Origin: Nocardia kruczakiae NBRC 101016
GTDB taxonomy: Bacteria > Actinomycetota > Actinomycetes > Mycobacteriales > Mycobacteriaceae
DNA: 57,373 bases
NCBI RefSeq assembly: GCF_001612965.1
Contig: NZ_BDBL01000043.1
Coordinates: forward strand, 1 to 57,373
Reading direction: 5' to 3'
Under the pieces are notes generated by a model. The model was given only the letters and a program-made list of their open reading frames with translations. It ran no database searches and was not told the origin of the DNA. The translations under genes were made by a program, and so were the position numbers. This document shows, in pieces, positions 42,276 through 51,987 of this stretch; within the stretch, counting starts at the first letter, position 1; every line of letters begins with the position of its first letter.

Positions 42276-44894
42276 CTACGGCCGCGCCGCGGCGACCAGA
42301 CCGAGTTCCGCCGGGCCCGACAGCAGCGGGTGTCTGGGCAGCACGCGGACGGTGTAGCCGACGGCGCCGGAATGCGGTACCGGCGTGGTGACCGCGTACT
42401 GCTCGGTGCCGGCGTCCGTCGAGAGGTGGTCCATGTCGACGACCTCCGTATCGGTCAGCTCGTCGTCGGAACCGACCCGGCCCAGAACCGCCTGCACCAC
42501 CACGTCGCCGGTGGACAGACCGGCCAGATCGATGCGGGCCCGCAACGACAGTTCCGCGCCGATCACCGGAATATCGGGCAGGCCGGAGCTGTCGACCTGA
42601 AGGACCTTCACCTGCGACCACACCCCCTCGAGGCGGCGGCGGTATTCGGCCAGTGCCCGCGCCCCGGCGAAGTCGCCGGCCGCGACCGCGGCGTAGGAAC
42701 CGGCGGCCGGGAGGTAGTAGCCGATGGTGTAGTCGCGGACCATGCGCGAGGCGAGCACCTTCGGACCGAGGGTGCGCAGCGTATGGCGCACCATTTCCAT
42801 CCAGCGCACCGGCAGGCCGGATTCGTCGCGCTCGTAGAACCGCGGGAGCACCGAGCGCTGCAGCATCTCGTACAGCGCGGCGGCCTCCAGATCGTCGCGC
42901 CGATGTTCGTCGCGGACGCCGTCAGCGGTCGGGATGGCCCAGCCGTTGTCACCGTCGTACATCTCGTCCCACCAGCCGTCGCGGATGGAGAGATTGAGCC
43001 CGCCGTTGAGTGCGGCCTTCATCCCGGAGGTCCCGCAGGCCTCCAGCGGACGCAGCGGATTGTTCAACCACACATCGCAACCCCAGTACAGGTACCGGGC
43101 CATCGACATGTCGTAATCGGGCAGGAACACGATGCGGTGCCGCACCGCGGGATCGTCGGCGAACCGCACCACCTGCTGGATCAGCGCCTTCCCCCCGTCG
43201 TCGGCGGGATGGCTCTTACCGGCGACCACCAGTTGCAGCGGTCGCTCCGGATCGAGCAGCAGCGCGCGCAGCCGGTCCGGATCGCGCAGCATCAGTGTCA
43301 GCCGCTTGTAGGTGGGCACCCGCCGGGCGAAGCCGACGGTCAGCACACCGGGATCGAAAACCTCGTCCACCCAACCCAATTCGGCCGGCGCCGCGCCGCG
43401 TTCGAGCCACGATTCCCGCAGCCGGCGACGGACCTCGGCGACCAGTTCCGCACGCAGCGTCGCCCGCGTCTCCCACAGCTCGTGCGGATCCACGGCCCGC
43501 AGCTGTTCCCAGCCGCGCGCCTCGGCGACGAGTTCGGGTCCCTCCGTGGTTACGCGCGCTGCCTCCTCCGGGCCCGTCGCTCGCGCCGCGGTGTCGATCC
43601 ATTCGCGAGCCGCCCAGGTCTGGGCGTGCACACCGTTGGTCACCGAACCGATCGGCACCTCGGCCGCGTCGAATCCGGGCCACAGCGGCGCGAACATGTC
43701 CCGGCTGACCTCACCGTGCAATCGCGAAACACCGTTGGCGCGCTGGGCGAGTCGTAATCCGAGGTGGGCCATGTTGAACACCGAAGGATCGGCCTCACGT
43801 CCCAGCGCCAGGATCCGATCCACCGAAATCCCCGGCAGCAGTGGCGATTCCCGTTCCCCGTGGGCACCGCCGAAGTAACGGCGGACCAATCCGGCGGCGA
43901 ACCGATCGATGCCCGCGGGCACCGGAGTATGCGTGGTGAAGACGGTCGCGGCCCGGACCGCGGCCAGCGCGGAGTCGAAATCCATTCCGCCCGACATATA
44001 TTCGCGAATCCGCTCGATCCCGAGAAATCCCGCGTGGCCCTCGTTCATATGCCACACATCCGGATCCGGGAGGCCGCGAGCCCGGGTGTAGGCGCGGACC
44101 GCGCGCACACCGCCGATTCCGGCCAGAATCTCCTGTTTGATGCGGTGATCCTGGTCGCCGCCGTAGAGCCGGTCGGTCACCGCGCGCAGTTCCGGATCGT
44201 TGTCGGCGATATCGGAATCGAGCAGCAGCAACGGAATTCGTCCCACCTGCGCGATCCACACCCGGGCGCGCAGGACCCGGCCCTCGGGCATGGGCACGTG
44301 GACGAGCACCGGCGCGCCCTCCTCGGCCAGTAGCCGCAGCGGCAGGCCTTGCGGATCGAGGTCGGGATAGCGTTCGGCCTGCCAGCCGTCGGCGGTGAGC
44401 GACTGCCGGAAATAGCCGGACCGATACAGCAGGCCGACGCCGATCAGCGGCAACCCCAGATCCGAGGCCGCCTTGAGATGGTCCCCGGCCAGAATCCCCA
44501 GCCCGCCCGAATAATTCGGCAGCACCTCGGTCACACCGAATTCCATGGAGAAATAGGCGATACCGCGCGGCGCCGGGCTTTCCGGCTCCGCGGCGATATG
44601 TTCGCCGAACCAGCGGGGTCTGGTCAGATAGTCCCGCAGGTCGGCCTCCGCGGCGTCGACGGCCGCCTGATAATCGGGGTCGGCGGCCCACTCGTCGAGC
44701 CGGTCGGCGTCCACCTCGCCGAGCATCCGCACCGGATCGCGCCCGACCCGCACCCACAACTCGGGATCCAGCTGCGCGAACACATCCTGAGTGGGCCCGT
44801 GCCACGACCACCGCAGATTGGCGGCCAGCTCACCGAGGGCGGCCAGCCGCTGCGGCAGATGGGCACGGACGGTGAAACGACGCAATGCCTTCAC
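42276..44894 (-). CDS. glgP: Alpha-glucan (glycogen/maltodextrin) phosphorylase
   Basis: An 872-residue PLP enzyme that releases glucose 1-phosphate from the non-reducing ends of alpha-1,4-glucans. AYFSMEFGVTEVLPNYSGGLGILAGDHLK-type sequence and EACGTSGMKAALNGGLNLSI (PLP Lys region) mark the short actinobacterial/archaeal GlgP group. It corresponds to Rv1328. It would supply or recycle glucose phosphate opposite to GlgE/GlgB, which build the polymer. Leaderless GTG 44894. A dienelactone hydrolase gene separates it from divergent glgE. Confidence 0.94.
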   Translation of the reverse strand: MKALRRFTVRAHLPQRLAALGELAANLRWSWHGPTQDVFAQLDPELWVRVGRDPVRMLGEVDADRLDEWAADPDYQAAVDAAEADLRDYLTRPRWFGEHIAAEPESPAPRGIAYFSMEFGVTEVLPNYSGGLGILAGDHLKAASDLGLPLIGVGLLYRSGYFRQSLTADGWQAERYPDLDPQGLPLRLLAEEGAPVLVHVPMPEGRVLRARVWIAQVGRIPLLLLDSDIADNDPELRAVTDRLYGGDQDHRIKQEILAGIGGVRAVRAYTRARGLPDPDVWHMNEGHAGFLGIERIREYMSGGMDFDSALAAVRAATVFTTHTPVPAGIDRFAAGLVRRYFGGAHGERESPLLPGISVDRILALGREADPSVFNMAHLGLRLAQRANGVSRLHGEVSRDMFAPLWPGFDAAEVPIGSVTNGVHAQTWAAREWIDTAARATGPEEAARVTTEGPELVAEARGWEQLRAVDPHELWETRATLRAELVAEVRRRLRESWLERGAAPAELGWVDEVFDPGVLTVGFARRVPTYKRLTLMLRDPDRLRALLLDPERPLQLVVAGKSHPADDGGKALIQQVVRFADDPAVRHRIVFLPDYDMSMARYLYWGCDVWLNNPLRPLEACGTSGMKAALNGGLNLSIRDGWWDEMYDGDNGWAIPTADGVRDEHRRDDLEAAALYEMLQRSVLPRFYERDESGLPVRWMEMVRHTLRTLGPKVLASRMVRDYTIGYYLPAAGSYAAVAAGDFAGARALAEYRRRLEGVWSQVKVLQVDSSGLPDIPVIGAELSLRARIDLAGLSTGDVVVQAVLGRVGSDDELTDTEVVDMDHLSTDAGTEQYAVTTPVPHSGAVGYTVRVLPRHPLLSGPAELGLVAAARP

Positions 44895-44901
44895 CGGGTA
44901 G

Positions 44902-44907
44902 ACCCTA
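44902..44907 (-). promoter_or_regulatory. -10 box for leaderless glgP
   Basis: On the minus strand TAGGGT stands seven bases before GTG 44894, with no ribosome site. Confidence 0.5.
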
Positions 44908-44975
44908 CACGGCAGCACCGGCCCGTCCTCCGCACGCCGAGGCCGAGCCAGTGCGCTGACCTGCTGCGAAAGGTC

Positions 44976-45737
44976 TTATCCCCGCAGCGTCCGATCGAGC
45001 AGGGCCAGCAGCTCGCGCCGGTGCCGCTCGTCGGCTTCGCGGTCGTAGTCCGCCGTGTCGGTCTGGGTGTAACCGTGGTGTGCGCCGGGGTAGACCTCGG
45101 TGCGGTAGCGCACTCCGGCCGCGGCGAGAGCCTTGTCGAACGTCTCGATCTGTTCCGGCGTCAGCGAGCGGTCCTGGTCGGCATGGCCGAAATACATCTC
45201 GGCCGTGGCGTTCTCGACGGCCAGATGCGGGCTGTCGGGACCCTCGACCACCAAGCCGCCGGTGTGGAATCCGGCCGCGGCCGCGATCCGGTCACCGAAC
45301 GCGCCGGCCGTGTACACCGCCAACCGGCCACCCATGCAGTAGCCGGCGGTGGCGACCGGACCGTGGGCCGTGTGCTCGAACGCGGTGAGCCAGTCCAGGT
45401 AGGCGCCGGCATCGCGGACCACGAGATCCGGGGTCAGCTCCCGCAGCATCGGGACGATCGTGGCGAACAGGTCCGGACGCTGCTGGGGGTCGATGAAATC
45501 CGGCAGCTCGAGCAGTGGCGCCCGGCCGTGCCGGTAGAAGACGTTGGGGACCAGCACGGTGTATCCGGCCGCGGCGAAATCGTCGGCCAGCGCGCGCAGA
45601 CTCGGACGCAGTCCGAACGCATCCATGTACAGCAGCACACCGGGATATCTCCCACCCGCCGCGGGATAGGTGACGTACCCGTCGGCGACACCGTCGGGCG
45701 TCGCGATCTCCACGGTCTGCCCCTGCACTGCTGTCAT
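44976..45737 (-). CDS. Dienelactone hydrolase family protein
   Basis: A 253-residue alpha/beta hydrolase with a Cys nucleophile (Cys134 in GYCMGG), Asp in FGHADQDRSL and His in GAHHGYT, the DLH triad. It could hydrolyse a lactone or ester. ATG 45737 is followed by MTAVQGQTVEI, a common start for this group. It sits on the minus strand between glgP and glgE, two genes that are direct neighbours in M. tuberculosis, and so appears inserted. No link to glycogen is evident. Confidence 0.88.
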   Translation of the reverse strand: MTAVQGQTVEIATPDGVADGYVTYPAAGGRYPGVLLYMDAFGLRPSLRALADDFAAAGYTVLVPNVFYRHGRAPLLELPDFIDPQQRPDLFATIVPMLRELTPDLVVRDAGAYLDWLTAFEHTAHGPVATAGYCMGGRLAVYTAGAFGDRIAAAAGFHTGGLVVEGPDSPHLAVENATAEMYFGHADQDRSLTPEQIETFDKALAAAGVRYRTEVYPGAHHGYTQTDTADYDREADERHRRELLALLDRTLRG

Positions 45738-45913
45738 GCGAGATTCCCTTTCTCTCGGCTCTCCCGGCGAATTCGTTCGTGCCGGCCGTTCGCCCCGCAC
45801 CGGCGTCCACCAGAAACGGAACCAACGCCCCGGAAAGTTTGCCACGGCCCTCTCCGGCCCGCAATCGCGCAGGCCCACGTCGCGCGTGTTCGTGGTCGCC
45901 CCCGAACTACCGG

Positions 45914-45919
45914 TACGGT
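45914..45919 (+). promoter_or_regulatory. -10 box for leaderless glgE
   Basis: TACGGT stands seven bases before GTG 45927. Confidence 0.5.
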
Positions 45920-45926
45920 TGGTGCC

Positions 45927-47930
45927 GTGACCGGTCGCATCGCCATCGATGACACCGCCCCGGCCGTCGCGGGCGGATATCCGGCCAAGGCCGTCGTCGG
46001 CGAGGTGGTCCCGGTGCGGGCCGTGGTGTGGCGCGAGGGGCACGACGCGGTGGCGGCCACCCTGGCCGTGCGCGGACCGGGCGGCGGCCGCACCCAGCGG
46101 ATCCGGATGGCGCCCGAGTTCGAACCCGATGTCTTCAATGCGGTGTTCACCCCGAATACACCGGGGCTGTGGACCTTTCGCGTGGAAGGCTGGGGCGATC
46201 CGATCACCGGTTGGCGCGCCGCGGTCGAGGCGAAACTCGCCGTCGGCCAGAGCGCGGCGGATCTGGCCAACGACCTCGAGATCGGCGCCCGGCTGTTCGA
46301 ACGGGCCGCCCAAGCGGTCCCGAAACGCCAGTGGGAGAAACTACGCGCCGCCGCGGCCGCGCTGCGCAGCGATGCGCAACTGCCGGCGCGGGTGGCACCC
46401 GCCTTCAGCGCCGAGGTGGCCGAGATCCTGCGCGAGACGCCACTGCGCGACCTGGTGACCCGCGGTCCGGCCCACACCCTGCTGGTCGAGCGGCGGCGCG
46501 CGCTGGTCGGTTCGTGGTACGAATTCTTCCCCCGCTCCACCGGCGGCTGGGACGCCGACGGCAATCCGGTGCACGGCACCTTCGCCACCGCGACGAAGGA
46601 ACTGCCACGCATCGCGGCCATGGGTTTCGACGTCGTCTACCTGCCGCCGATCCACCCGATCGGCACGGTGAATCGCAAGGGCCCCAACAACTCTCTGACG
46701 TGCGGGCCCGACGATTTCGGCTCCCCATGGGCGATCGGATCGGCCGAAGGCGGCCACGACGCCGTCCACCCGCTGCTGGGAACCGAGGCCGACTTCGCCG
46801 AATTCGTCCGTGCCGCAGGCGAACTCGGTCTCGAGGTGGCACTTGACCTGGCGCTGCAGTGCGCGCCCGATCATCCGTGGGTACGCAGTCATCCGGAATG
46901 GTTCACCACGCTGCCCGACGGCACCATCGCGTTCGCGGAGAATCCGCCGAAGAAATATCAGGACATCTACCCGCTGGATTTCGACAACGATCCGGACGGG
47001 CTGTATGCCGCCGTCCTGGGCGTCGTGCGGCACTGGATCGCTGTGGGCGTCAAGATTTTCCGGGTCGACAATCCGCACACCAAACCGGCCGACTTCTGGG
47101 AATGGCTGATCGCGCAGGTGCGCCGGACCGATCCCGATGTGATCTTCCTGTCCGAGGCATTCACCCGCCCGGCCCGCCTCTACGGCCTGGCCCGGCGCGG
47201 ATTCTCCCAGTCCTACACGTATTTCACCTGGCGCACCGAGGCCTACGAACTGGCCGAATTCGGTCGCGAACTGGCCGCCAAGGCCGATGAGGCCCGGCCC
47301 AATCTGTTCGTCAACACCCCCGACATCCTGCACGAGAGCCTGCAGCACGGCGGTCCGGGCATGTTCGCCGTGCGCGCCGTGCTCGCGGCCACGCTGGGGC
47401 CGAGCTGGGGAATGTATTCCGGTTTCGAACTTTTCGAACATCAGGCCGTGCAGCCCGGCAGCGAGGAATATCTCGATTCGGAGAAATACCAACTGCGTCC
47501 GCGCCGATTCGCCGAGGCCGCGGCACGCGGAGAATCGCTGGAACCGTTCATCACCCGGCTGAACGAGATCCGCCGAGCCCATCCCGCGCTACAACAGTTG
47601 CGCTGCATCGCCTTTCACCACGTCGACAACGAGGCGCTGCTGGCGTACTCGAAGGTCGATCCGGGCTCCGGGGATGCGGTGCTGGTGGTGGTCAACCTGA
47701 ACCCGTTCGGCGCCGAGGACGGGATGATCTCGCTCGACATGCCGGCCATCGGGCGGGAATGGCACGACCATCCGACGGTCCACGACGAGATCAGCGGCGA
47801 GGAATATCACTGGGCGCAAACCAATTACGTGCGGCTGGATCCCGTGCGCGCCCCCGCCCACATCCTCGCGCTCCCGGCGGTTTCCGCGGCCGCGCGCACC
47901 GAATTGGCCTACCGCAGGACATTCCGGTGA
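45927..47930 (+). CDS. glgE: Alpha-1,4-glucan:maltose-1-phosphate maltosyltransferase
   Basis: A 667-residue GH13 subfamily 3 enzyme that transfers maltose from maltose 1-phosphate to growing alpha-glucan. An N-terminal domain (about 1-200) precedes the barrel; the catalytic residues are Asp381 (FRVDNPHTKP), Glu410 (LSEAF) and Asp466 (NTPDILHE). It corresponds to Rv1327c, a validated antitubercular target whose block causes toxic maltose 1-phosphate build-up. The enzymes making that substrate are not in the window. glgB follows after 34 bases. Confidence 0.96.
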   Translation: MTGRIAIDDTAPAVAGGYPAKAVVGEVVPVRAVVWREGHDAVAATLAVRGPGGGRTQRIRMAPEFEPDVFNAVFTPNTPGLWTFRVEGWGDPITGWRAAVEAKLAVGQSAADLANDLEIGARLFERAAQAVPKRQWEKLRAAAAALRSDAQLPARVAPAFSAEVAEILRETPLRDLVTRGPAHTLLVERRRALVGSWYEFFPRSTGGWDADGNPVHGTFATATKELPRIAAMGFDVVYLPPIHPIGTVNRKGPNNSLTCGPDDFGSPWAIGSAEGGHDAVHPLLGTEADFAEFVRAAGELGLEVALDLALQCAPDHPWVRSHPEWFTTLPDGTIAFAENPPKKYQDIYPLDFDNDPDGLYAAVLGVVRHWIAVGVKIFRVDNPHTKPADFWEWLIAQVRRTDPDVIFLSEAFTRPARLYGLARRGFSQSYTYFTWRTEAYELAEFGRELAAKADEARPNLFVNTPDILHESLQHGGPGMFAVRAVLAATLGPSWGMYSGFELFEHQAVQPGSEEYLDSEKYQLRPRRFAEAAARGESLEPFITRLNEIRRAHPALQQLRCIAFHHVDNEALLAYSKVDPGSGDAVLVVVNLNPFGAEDGMISLDMPAIGREWHDHPTVHDEISGEEYHWAQTNYVRLDPVRAPAHILALPAVSAAARTELAYRRTFR

Positions 47931-47964
47931 CCGCAGGCCGGACCACCGCCCGGCGGCCACGCCG

Positions 47965-50151
47965 ATGAATCGGCGCGATCTGATGCTGCTGGCCGCCGGT
48001 ACCCACACCGACCCGCACACGGTCCTCGGCGCGCATCCACATCCGGACGGAACGGTGATCAGAACCCTTCGGCCCCACGCCGATTCGGTGTCGGCCCGCA
48101 TCGGCGGCGTCGATCATCCGCTGCACCACATCGGCCACGGCGTCTTCGAGGGCGTGGTCGGGTTCCCGGATCTGTGGGACTACCGCCTGATCGTGGCGTA
48201 TCCGGGCAGCCGGACCGTACTCACCGCCGACGGATACCGCTTCCTGCCGACCGTCGGCGAACTCGATCTGCACCTGCTCGGCGAGGGACGGCATCGACGG
48301 CTCTGGGAGGTACTCGGCGCCCATCCGCGCCGCTACACCACCCTCGACGGCGAGGTCACCGGCACGTCGTTCGCGGTCTGGGCGCCGAATGCGCGCGGTG
48401 TCACCGTCTTCGGCGATTTCGACAGCTGGGGTGGAACGAGTACGCCGATGCGCCGGCTCGGATCGTCCGGGGTGTGGGAGGTGTTCGTTCCCGGCGTCGC
48501 GGCCGGCACGCGATACAAATATCGCGTTCACGGCGCCGACGGACGGACCGTCGACCACGCCGACCCTCTGGCCTTCGCCGCCGAAACCCCGCCCGCGACG
48601 GCCTCGGTCGTCGCCGCCACCACCTACCGGTGGTCGGATCAGGACTGGTGCGCCGCCCGCGCCCGGCGCGACCCCACGCGCGAGCCGATGAGCATCTACG
48701 AGGTTCATCTCGGCTCGTGGCGGCCCGGACTCGACTATCGCAGCGCCGCCGAACAGCTCGCGGAATACGTTCGGGCCCAGGGATTCACGCACGTCGAACT
48801 GCTGCCCGTCGCGGAACACCCCTTCGGCGGTTCCTGGGGGTACCAGGTCACCTCCTATTACGCGCCGACCGCCCGCTTCGGCTCCCCCGACGATTTCCGC
48901 GCGTTCGTCGACCACCTGCATGCCCACGGCATCGGTGTCGTCCTCGACTGGGTGCCCGGCCACTTCCCGCGCGACGAATGGGCCCTGGCCCGCTTCGACG
49001 GCAACGCCCTCTACGAACATCCCGATCCCCGCCGCGGCGAGCAATTGGAGTGGGGCACCTACATTTTCGACTACGGCCGCAACGAGGTGCGCAACTTCCT
49101 GGTCGCGAACGCGCGGTTCTGGCTCGAGGAATTCCATATCGACGGGCTGCGCGTCGACGCCGTCGCCTCGATGCTGTACCTCGACTATTCACGTCCGCCC
49201 GGCGGCTGGGAGCCGAATGTGCACGGCGGACGGGAGAATCTGGAGGCCGTCGCCTTCCTGCGCGAACTGAACGCCGCCGTCCACGCCGATCATCCCGGCG
49301 TGGTGACCATCGCCGAGGAATCCACCACCTGGCCGGGGGTCACCCGGTCCACGGAGGTCGGCGGGCTGGGCTTCACCCTGAAGTGGAATATGGGCTGGAT
49401 GCACGACACGCTCGGCTACCTCGGGCGCGATCAGGTGCATCGCAGCTGGCACCACAACGAGATCACGTTCTCGGCGGTCTACGCGTGGAGTGAGAACTAT
49501 CTGCTGCCGATCAGCCACGACGAGGTGGTGCACGGCAAGGGCACGCTGTGGACCCGCATGCCCGGCGACGACTACGCCAAAGCCTGCGGCGTCCGCGCGG
49601 TCCTGGCCTACATGTGGGCACATCCGGGCAAACAACTGCTGTTCATGGGCCAGGAATTCGGCCAGTTCCGCGAGTGGTCACACGACCGCGGGCTGGACTG
49701 GGACGAACTCGCCAACCCGCTGCACGACGGTATCCGCGCCCTCGTCGCCGATCTCAACGCCGTCTACCGCGCCCACCCGGCGCTGTGGACGCAGGACACC
49801 GCGCCCGGCGGTTACGCCTGGATCGAGGCCGACGACCACGTGCACAACGTGCTCGCCTTCCTGCGCTACGGCACCGACGGCTCGGTCGTGGCCTGCGTCT
49901 TCAATTTCTCCGGCCTCGAACACCGCGACTACCGCATCGGCCTGCCGGCTCCCGGCACCTGGCACGAAATCCTCAACACCGATGCCACCTCCTACGGCGG
50001 CAGCGGCACCGGCAATCTCGGCGCGGTATCGGCGTCGGCCTGTCCCGCGCACGGCCGGCCGTACTCGGCGGAGGTCACCATCGCGCCCAACAGCGCCGTC
50101 TGGCTGACACCTGATCACCACCGCAGCATCGGCAACGGCCGCAACGGATGA
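47965..50151 (+). CDS. glgB: 1,4-alpha-glucan branching enzyme
   Basis: A 728-residue GH13 enzyme that makes alpha-1,6 branches. Two N-terminal beta-sandwich domains (about 1-100 and 120-220; TSFAVWAPNARGVTVFGDF) precede the barrel. The nucleophile is Asp398 (GLRVDAVAS), the acid/base Glu451 (TIAEESTTWPG), and LPISHDEVVHGK carries the third acid. It corresponds to Rv1326c. With GlgE and GlgP it forms a synthesis and breakdown set. Its last 37 bases overlap the opposing HD gene. Confidence 0.96.
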   Translation: MNRRDLMLLAAGTHTDPHTVLGAHPHPDGTVIRTLRPHADSVSARIGGVDHPLHHIGHGVFEGVVGFPDLWDYRLIVAYPGSRTVLTADGYRFLPTVGELDLHLLGEGRHRRLWEVLGAHPRRYTTLDGEVTGTSFAVWAPNARGVTVFGDFDSWGGTSTPMRRLGSSGVWEVFVPGVAAGTRYKYRVHGADGRTVDHADPLAFAAETPPATASVVAATTYRWSDQDWCAARARRDPTREPMSIYEVHLGSWRPGLDYRSAAEQLAEYVRAQGFTHVELLPVAEHPFGGSWGYQVTSYYAPTARFGSPDDFRAFVDHLHAHGIGVVLDWVPGHFPRDEWALARFDGNALYEHPDPRRGEQLEWGTYIFDYGRNEVRNFLVANARFWLEEFHIDGLRVDAVASMLYLDYSRPPGGWEPNVHGGRENLEAVAFLRELNAAVHADHPGVVTIAEESTTWPGVTRSTEVGGLGFTLKWNMGWMHDTLGYLGRDQVHRSWHHNEITFSAVYAWSENYLLPISHDEVVHGKGTLWTRMPGDDYAKACGVRAVLAYMWAHPGKQLLFMGQEFGQFREWSHDRGLDWDELANPLHDGIRALVADLNAVYRAHPALWTQDTAPGGYAWIEADDHVHNVLAFLRYGTDGSVVACVFNFSGLEHRDYRIGLPAPGTWHEILNTDATSYGGSGTGNLGAVSASACPAHGRPYSAEVTIAPNSAVWLTPDHHRSIGNGRNG

Positions 50152-50636
50152 CGCAGCGCCCACCGCGCCGCGCTCTCGGCCAGGAAGCGATGAAATCCGT
50201 GGTACGGCAGCGCGGCGACGACGGCACGTACCTCGGCCCGGGGCAGACCGCCACGCACGAGGCCGCCGCTGACGTCGATACGGTCCGCGATCCGGAAGCT
50301 CTCGGCGATCGGATCATCCACCGCGCGTACCCGGTGGTGGTCGAGCACCATCCGCAGGACCGCCTCCTGGTCGGAGATTGCGAACTCGGCCGCGTACTCC
50401 TCGGCCAGCGCGGCGGAGGGCGCGAGATAGTCGAAAGTCCCGGCGGTCCAGATGCCGAGGTCGTGCACCGCCCACGCGAGCACCGCCGCATCGGGCAGCG
50501 GGGTATCGAGCAGCGCCCGGTGGTAATTGAGGCAGCGCAGCACGTGATTGCGGTATGTCGTCAGATCGTCACCCAGGTCGTCGCGGTGACGATCGAGGAC
50601 CGCGGTGACGATCGGATGCTCGGTTCGCACGGTCAT
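50115..50636 (-). CDS. HD-domain protein
   Basis: A 173-residue soluble helical protein. His31 (RNHVLRC), the His58-Asp59 pair (WAVHDLGIW), His100-His101 (VLDHHRVR) and Asp118/Asp121 (RIADRIDVS) fit the metal-binding order of HD-superfamily phosphohydrolases. Such proteins cleave nucleotides or cyclic nucleotides. The gene is tail to tail with glgB and not part of the mycobacterial order. No close functional family is recognised. Confidence 0.75.
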   Translation of the reverse strand: MTVRTEHPIVTAVLDRHRDDLGDDLTTYRNHVLRCLNYHRALLDTPLPDAAVLAWAVHDLGIWTAGTFDYLAPSAALAEEYAAEFAISDQEAVLRMVLDHHRVRAVDDPIAESFRIADRIDVSGGLVRGGLPRAEVRAVVAALPYHGFHRFLAESAARWALRHPLRPLPMLRW

Positions 50637-50642
50637 CCGGGC

Positions 50643-51011
50643 TCAGAACTTCCACGGCGCCGGCAGGTCCGGGACCACGCACCCATAGGTGTGCTCGATC
50701 GACACCGCAGTGCCGCGAACCGTACCGTGCGCACGCAACTCCACCGGGTAGTACCGGAAGCAGCGAACTCCGGAATCCGAATCGGGTAGCGCCAGTTCGG
50801 CATCGGCCAGATACGCGCAGGCCGAGGAGGCGTCGGGATGTGAGCCGCCGATCGGATCGCAGGTCAAGGTGACGGTGCGAGGCGAACGGTCGGGTTCGGT
50901 GCGGGTGAAGATCAGTTGGGTGGCCGCATCGTGGGCCGCGGCGCTGCTCGCCGGCATCAGCACTGCCGCAGCGCATGCGGCACCGATCAGTCCACGCGTC
51001 GTTGTCTTCAC
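50643..51011 (-). CDS. SSI-family secreted protease inhibitor
   Basis: A 122-residue protein with a signal peptide (basic N-terminus, hydrophobic core, cleavage after SSAAA near residue 26). The mature part fits Streptomyces subtilisin inhibitors: TLTCDPIGGSHPDASSACAYL and the second Cys pair CFRYYPVELRAHGTVRG...YGC, giving four Cys for two disulfides. The reactive loop is one residue shorter than in SSI, with Arg near the P1 place, suggesting trypsin-like targets if active. GTG 51011 has GGGAGG five bases upstream. Target protease unknown. Confidence 0.85.
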   Translation of the reverse strand: MKTTTRGLIGAACAAAVLMPASSAAAHDAATQLIFTRTEPDRSPRTVTLTCDPIGGSHPDASSACAYLADAELALPDSDSGVRCFRYYPVELRAHGTVRGTAVSIEHTYGCVVPDLPAPWKF

Positions 51012-51077
51012 ACCGGCCTCCCGTCCCCACGCCGACGGCGGATTCCGCCGGCGCCTGCGCCGATTATCGGTCGTGGC

Positions 51078-51974
51078 TCAGTACAGTGCCGTCGCCAGCT
51101 TGCGCCGGGCCGCGACCACCACCGGATCGGCGGTGTCGAACAGCTCGAACAGTTCGACCAGCCGGGTGCGCACGCGGTTGCGGTCGTCGCCCGCGGTCCG
51201 CTTGATCAACCCGATCAGCCGATCGAAGGCGGCCTCGGGCTGCTGGTTGAACAGTTCGGCATCGGCGGCGGTGAAGGCGGCGTCGATATCGCCCGGATCA
51301 GCGTCGGCCACCGCGATCGCGTCGGCCGGCAGCTCGCGGGCGCGACCGAAGAATCGCACCTGCCGCAGCGCCGCCTTGGCCTCCTCGTTGCCCGGTTCGG
51401 CGGCCAGAATCGCCTCGTACGCGGCCTCGGCCCCGGCGATGTCACCGCGATCGAGTGCCTCTTCGGCGGCCACGAACCGCGGATCCTCCGGCGCGGGCGC
51501 CTCACCTTGATCGTCACCGGCGCCGGGGAGTTTGCCCCGCACCGCGTCGACGACCGCGGCAAGCCACTGCTTGACCTGTTCCTCGGGCTGCGAGCCCTGG
51601 AAATCGGCCAGCGGCTGCCCGGCGGCCACCGCGATCACGGTCGGAATGCCCTGCACTCCGAAGGCCTGGGCGATCCGCATATTCGGCTCGGCCTCGATGG
51701 TGGCCAGTTCCCAGCTGCCCCCGGCGCTGCCGACCAGCCGCTCGAACAGCTTGACCAGTTCGACACTTCCCGGGCTGCGCTGCGAATACAGGACGACGAC
51801 AACCGGCACCTCGAGCGATCGCCGCAGCACCTTGGTCTCGAAATCGGCCTCGGTGACAGCGTGATCGCCCGGAACATCCGTGGCGGCCGGCTGTTTCAGA
51901 GCGGACAGATCCACCGCTCCGGCCATGGCAGCGGCAGCGGCGGGCGAGGGACGACGTGCAGCAGGTCGAGTCAC
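51078..51974 (-). CDS. CnoX-like thioredoxin-fold protein without CxxC
   Basis: A 298-residue cytosolic protein. A thioredoxin domain covers about residues 38-145, but where active thioredoxins have WCGPC it reads YSQRSPGS (Ser64, Ser67); the cis-Pro loop is VQGIPTVIAV. A TPR-like helical domain (about 160-298) follows. The order thioredoxin plus TPR fits CnoX/YbbN, a holdase that guards proteins for GroEL and DnaK. It corresponds to Rv1324. The lack of Cys argues against oxidoreductase activity. CAAACT stands seven bases before the GTG, a weak leaderless box. Confidence 0.87.
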   Translation of the reverse strand: MTRPAARRPSPAAAAAMAGAVDLSALKQPAATDVPGDHAVTEADFETKVLRRSLEVPVVVVLYSQRSPGSVELVKLFERLVGSAGGSWELATIEAEPNMRIAQAFGVQGIPTVIAVAAGQPLADFQGSQPEEQVKQWLAAVVDAVRGKLPGAGDDQGEAPAPEDPRFVAAEEALDRGDIAGAEAAYEAILAAEPGNEEAKAALRQVRFFGRARELPADAIAVADADPGDIDAAFTAADAELFNQQPEAAFDRLIGLIKRTAGDDRNRVRTRLVELFELFDTADPVVVAARRKLATALY

Positions 51975-51987
51975 GACATCCAGTTTG

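Noticed and set aside
44349..45926. Plus-strand frame extending upstream of glgE
   Set aside because: It runs opposite glgP and the dienelactone hydrolase and has no conserved motif; glgE begins at GTG 45927.
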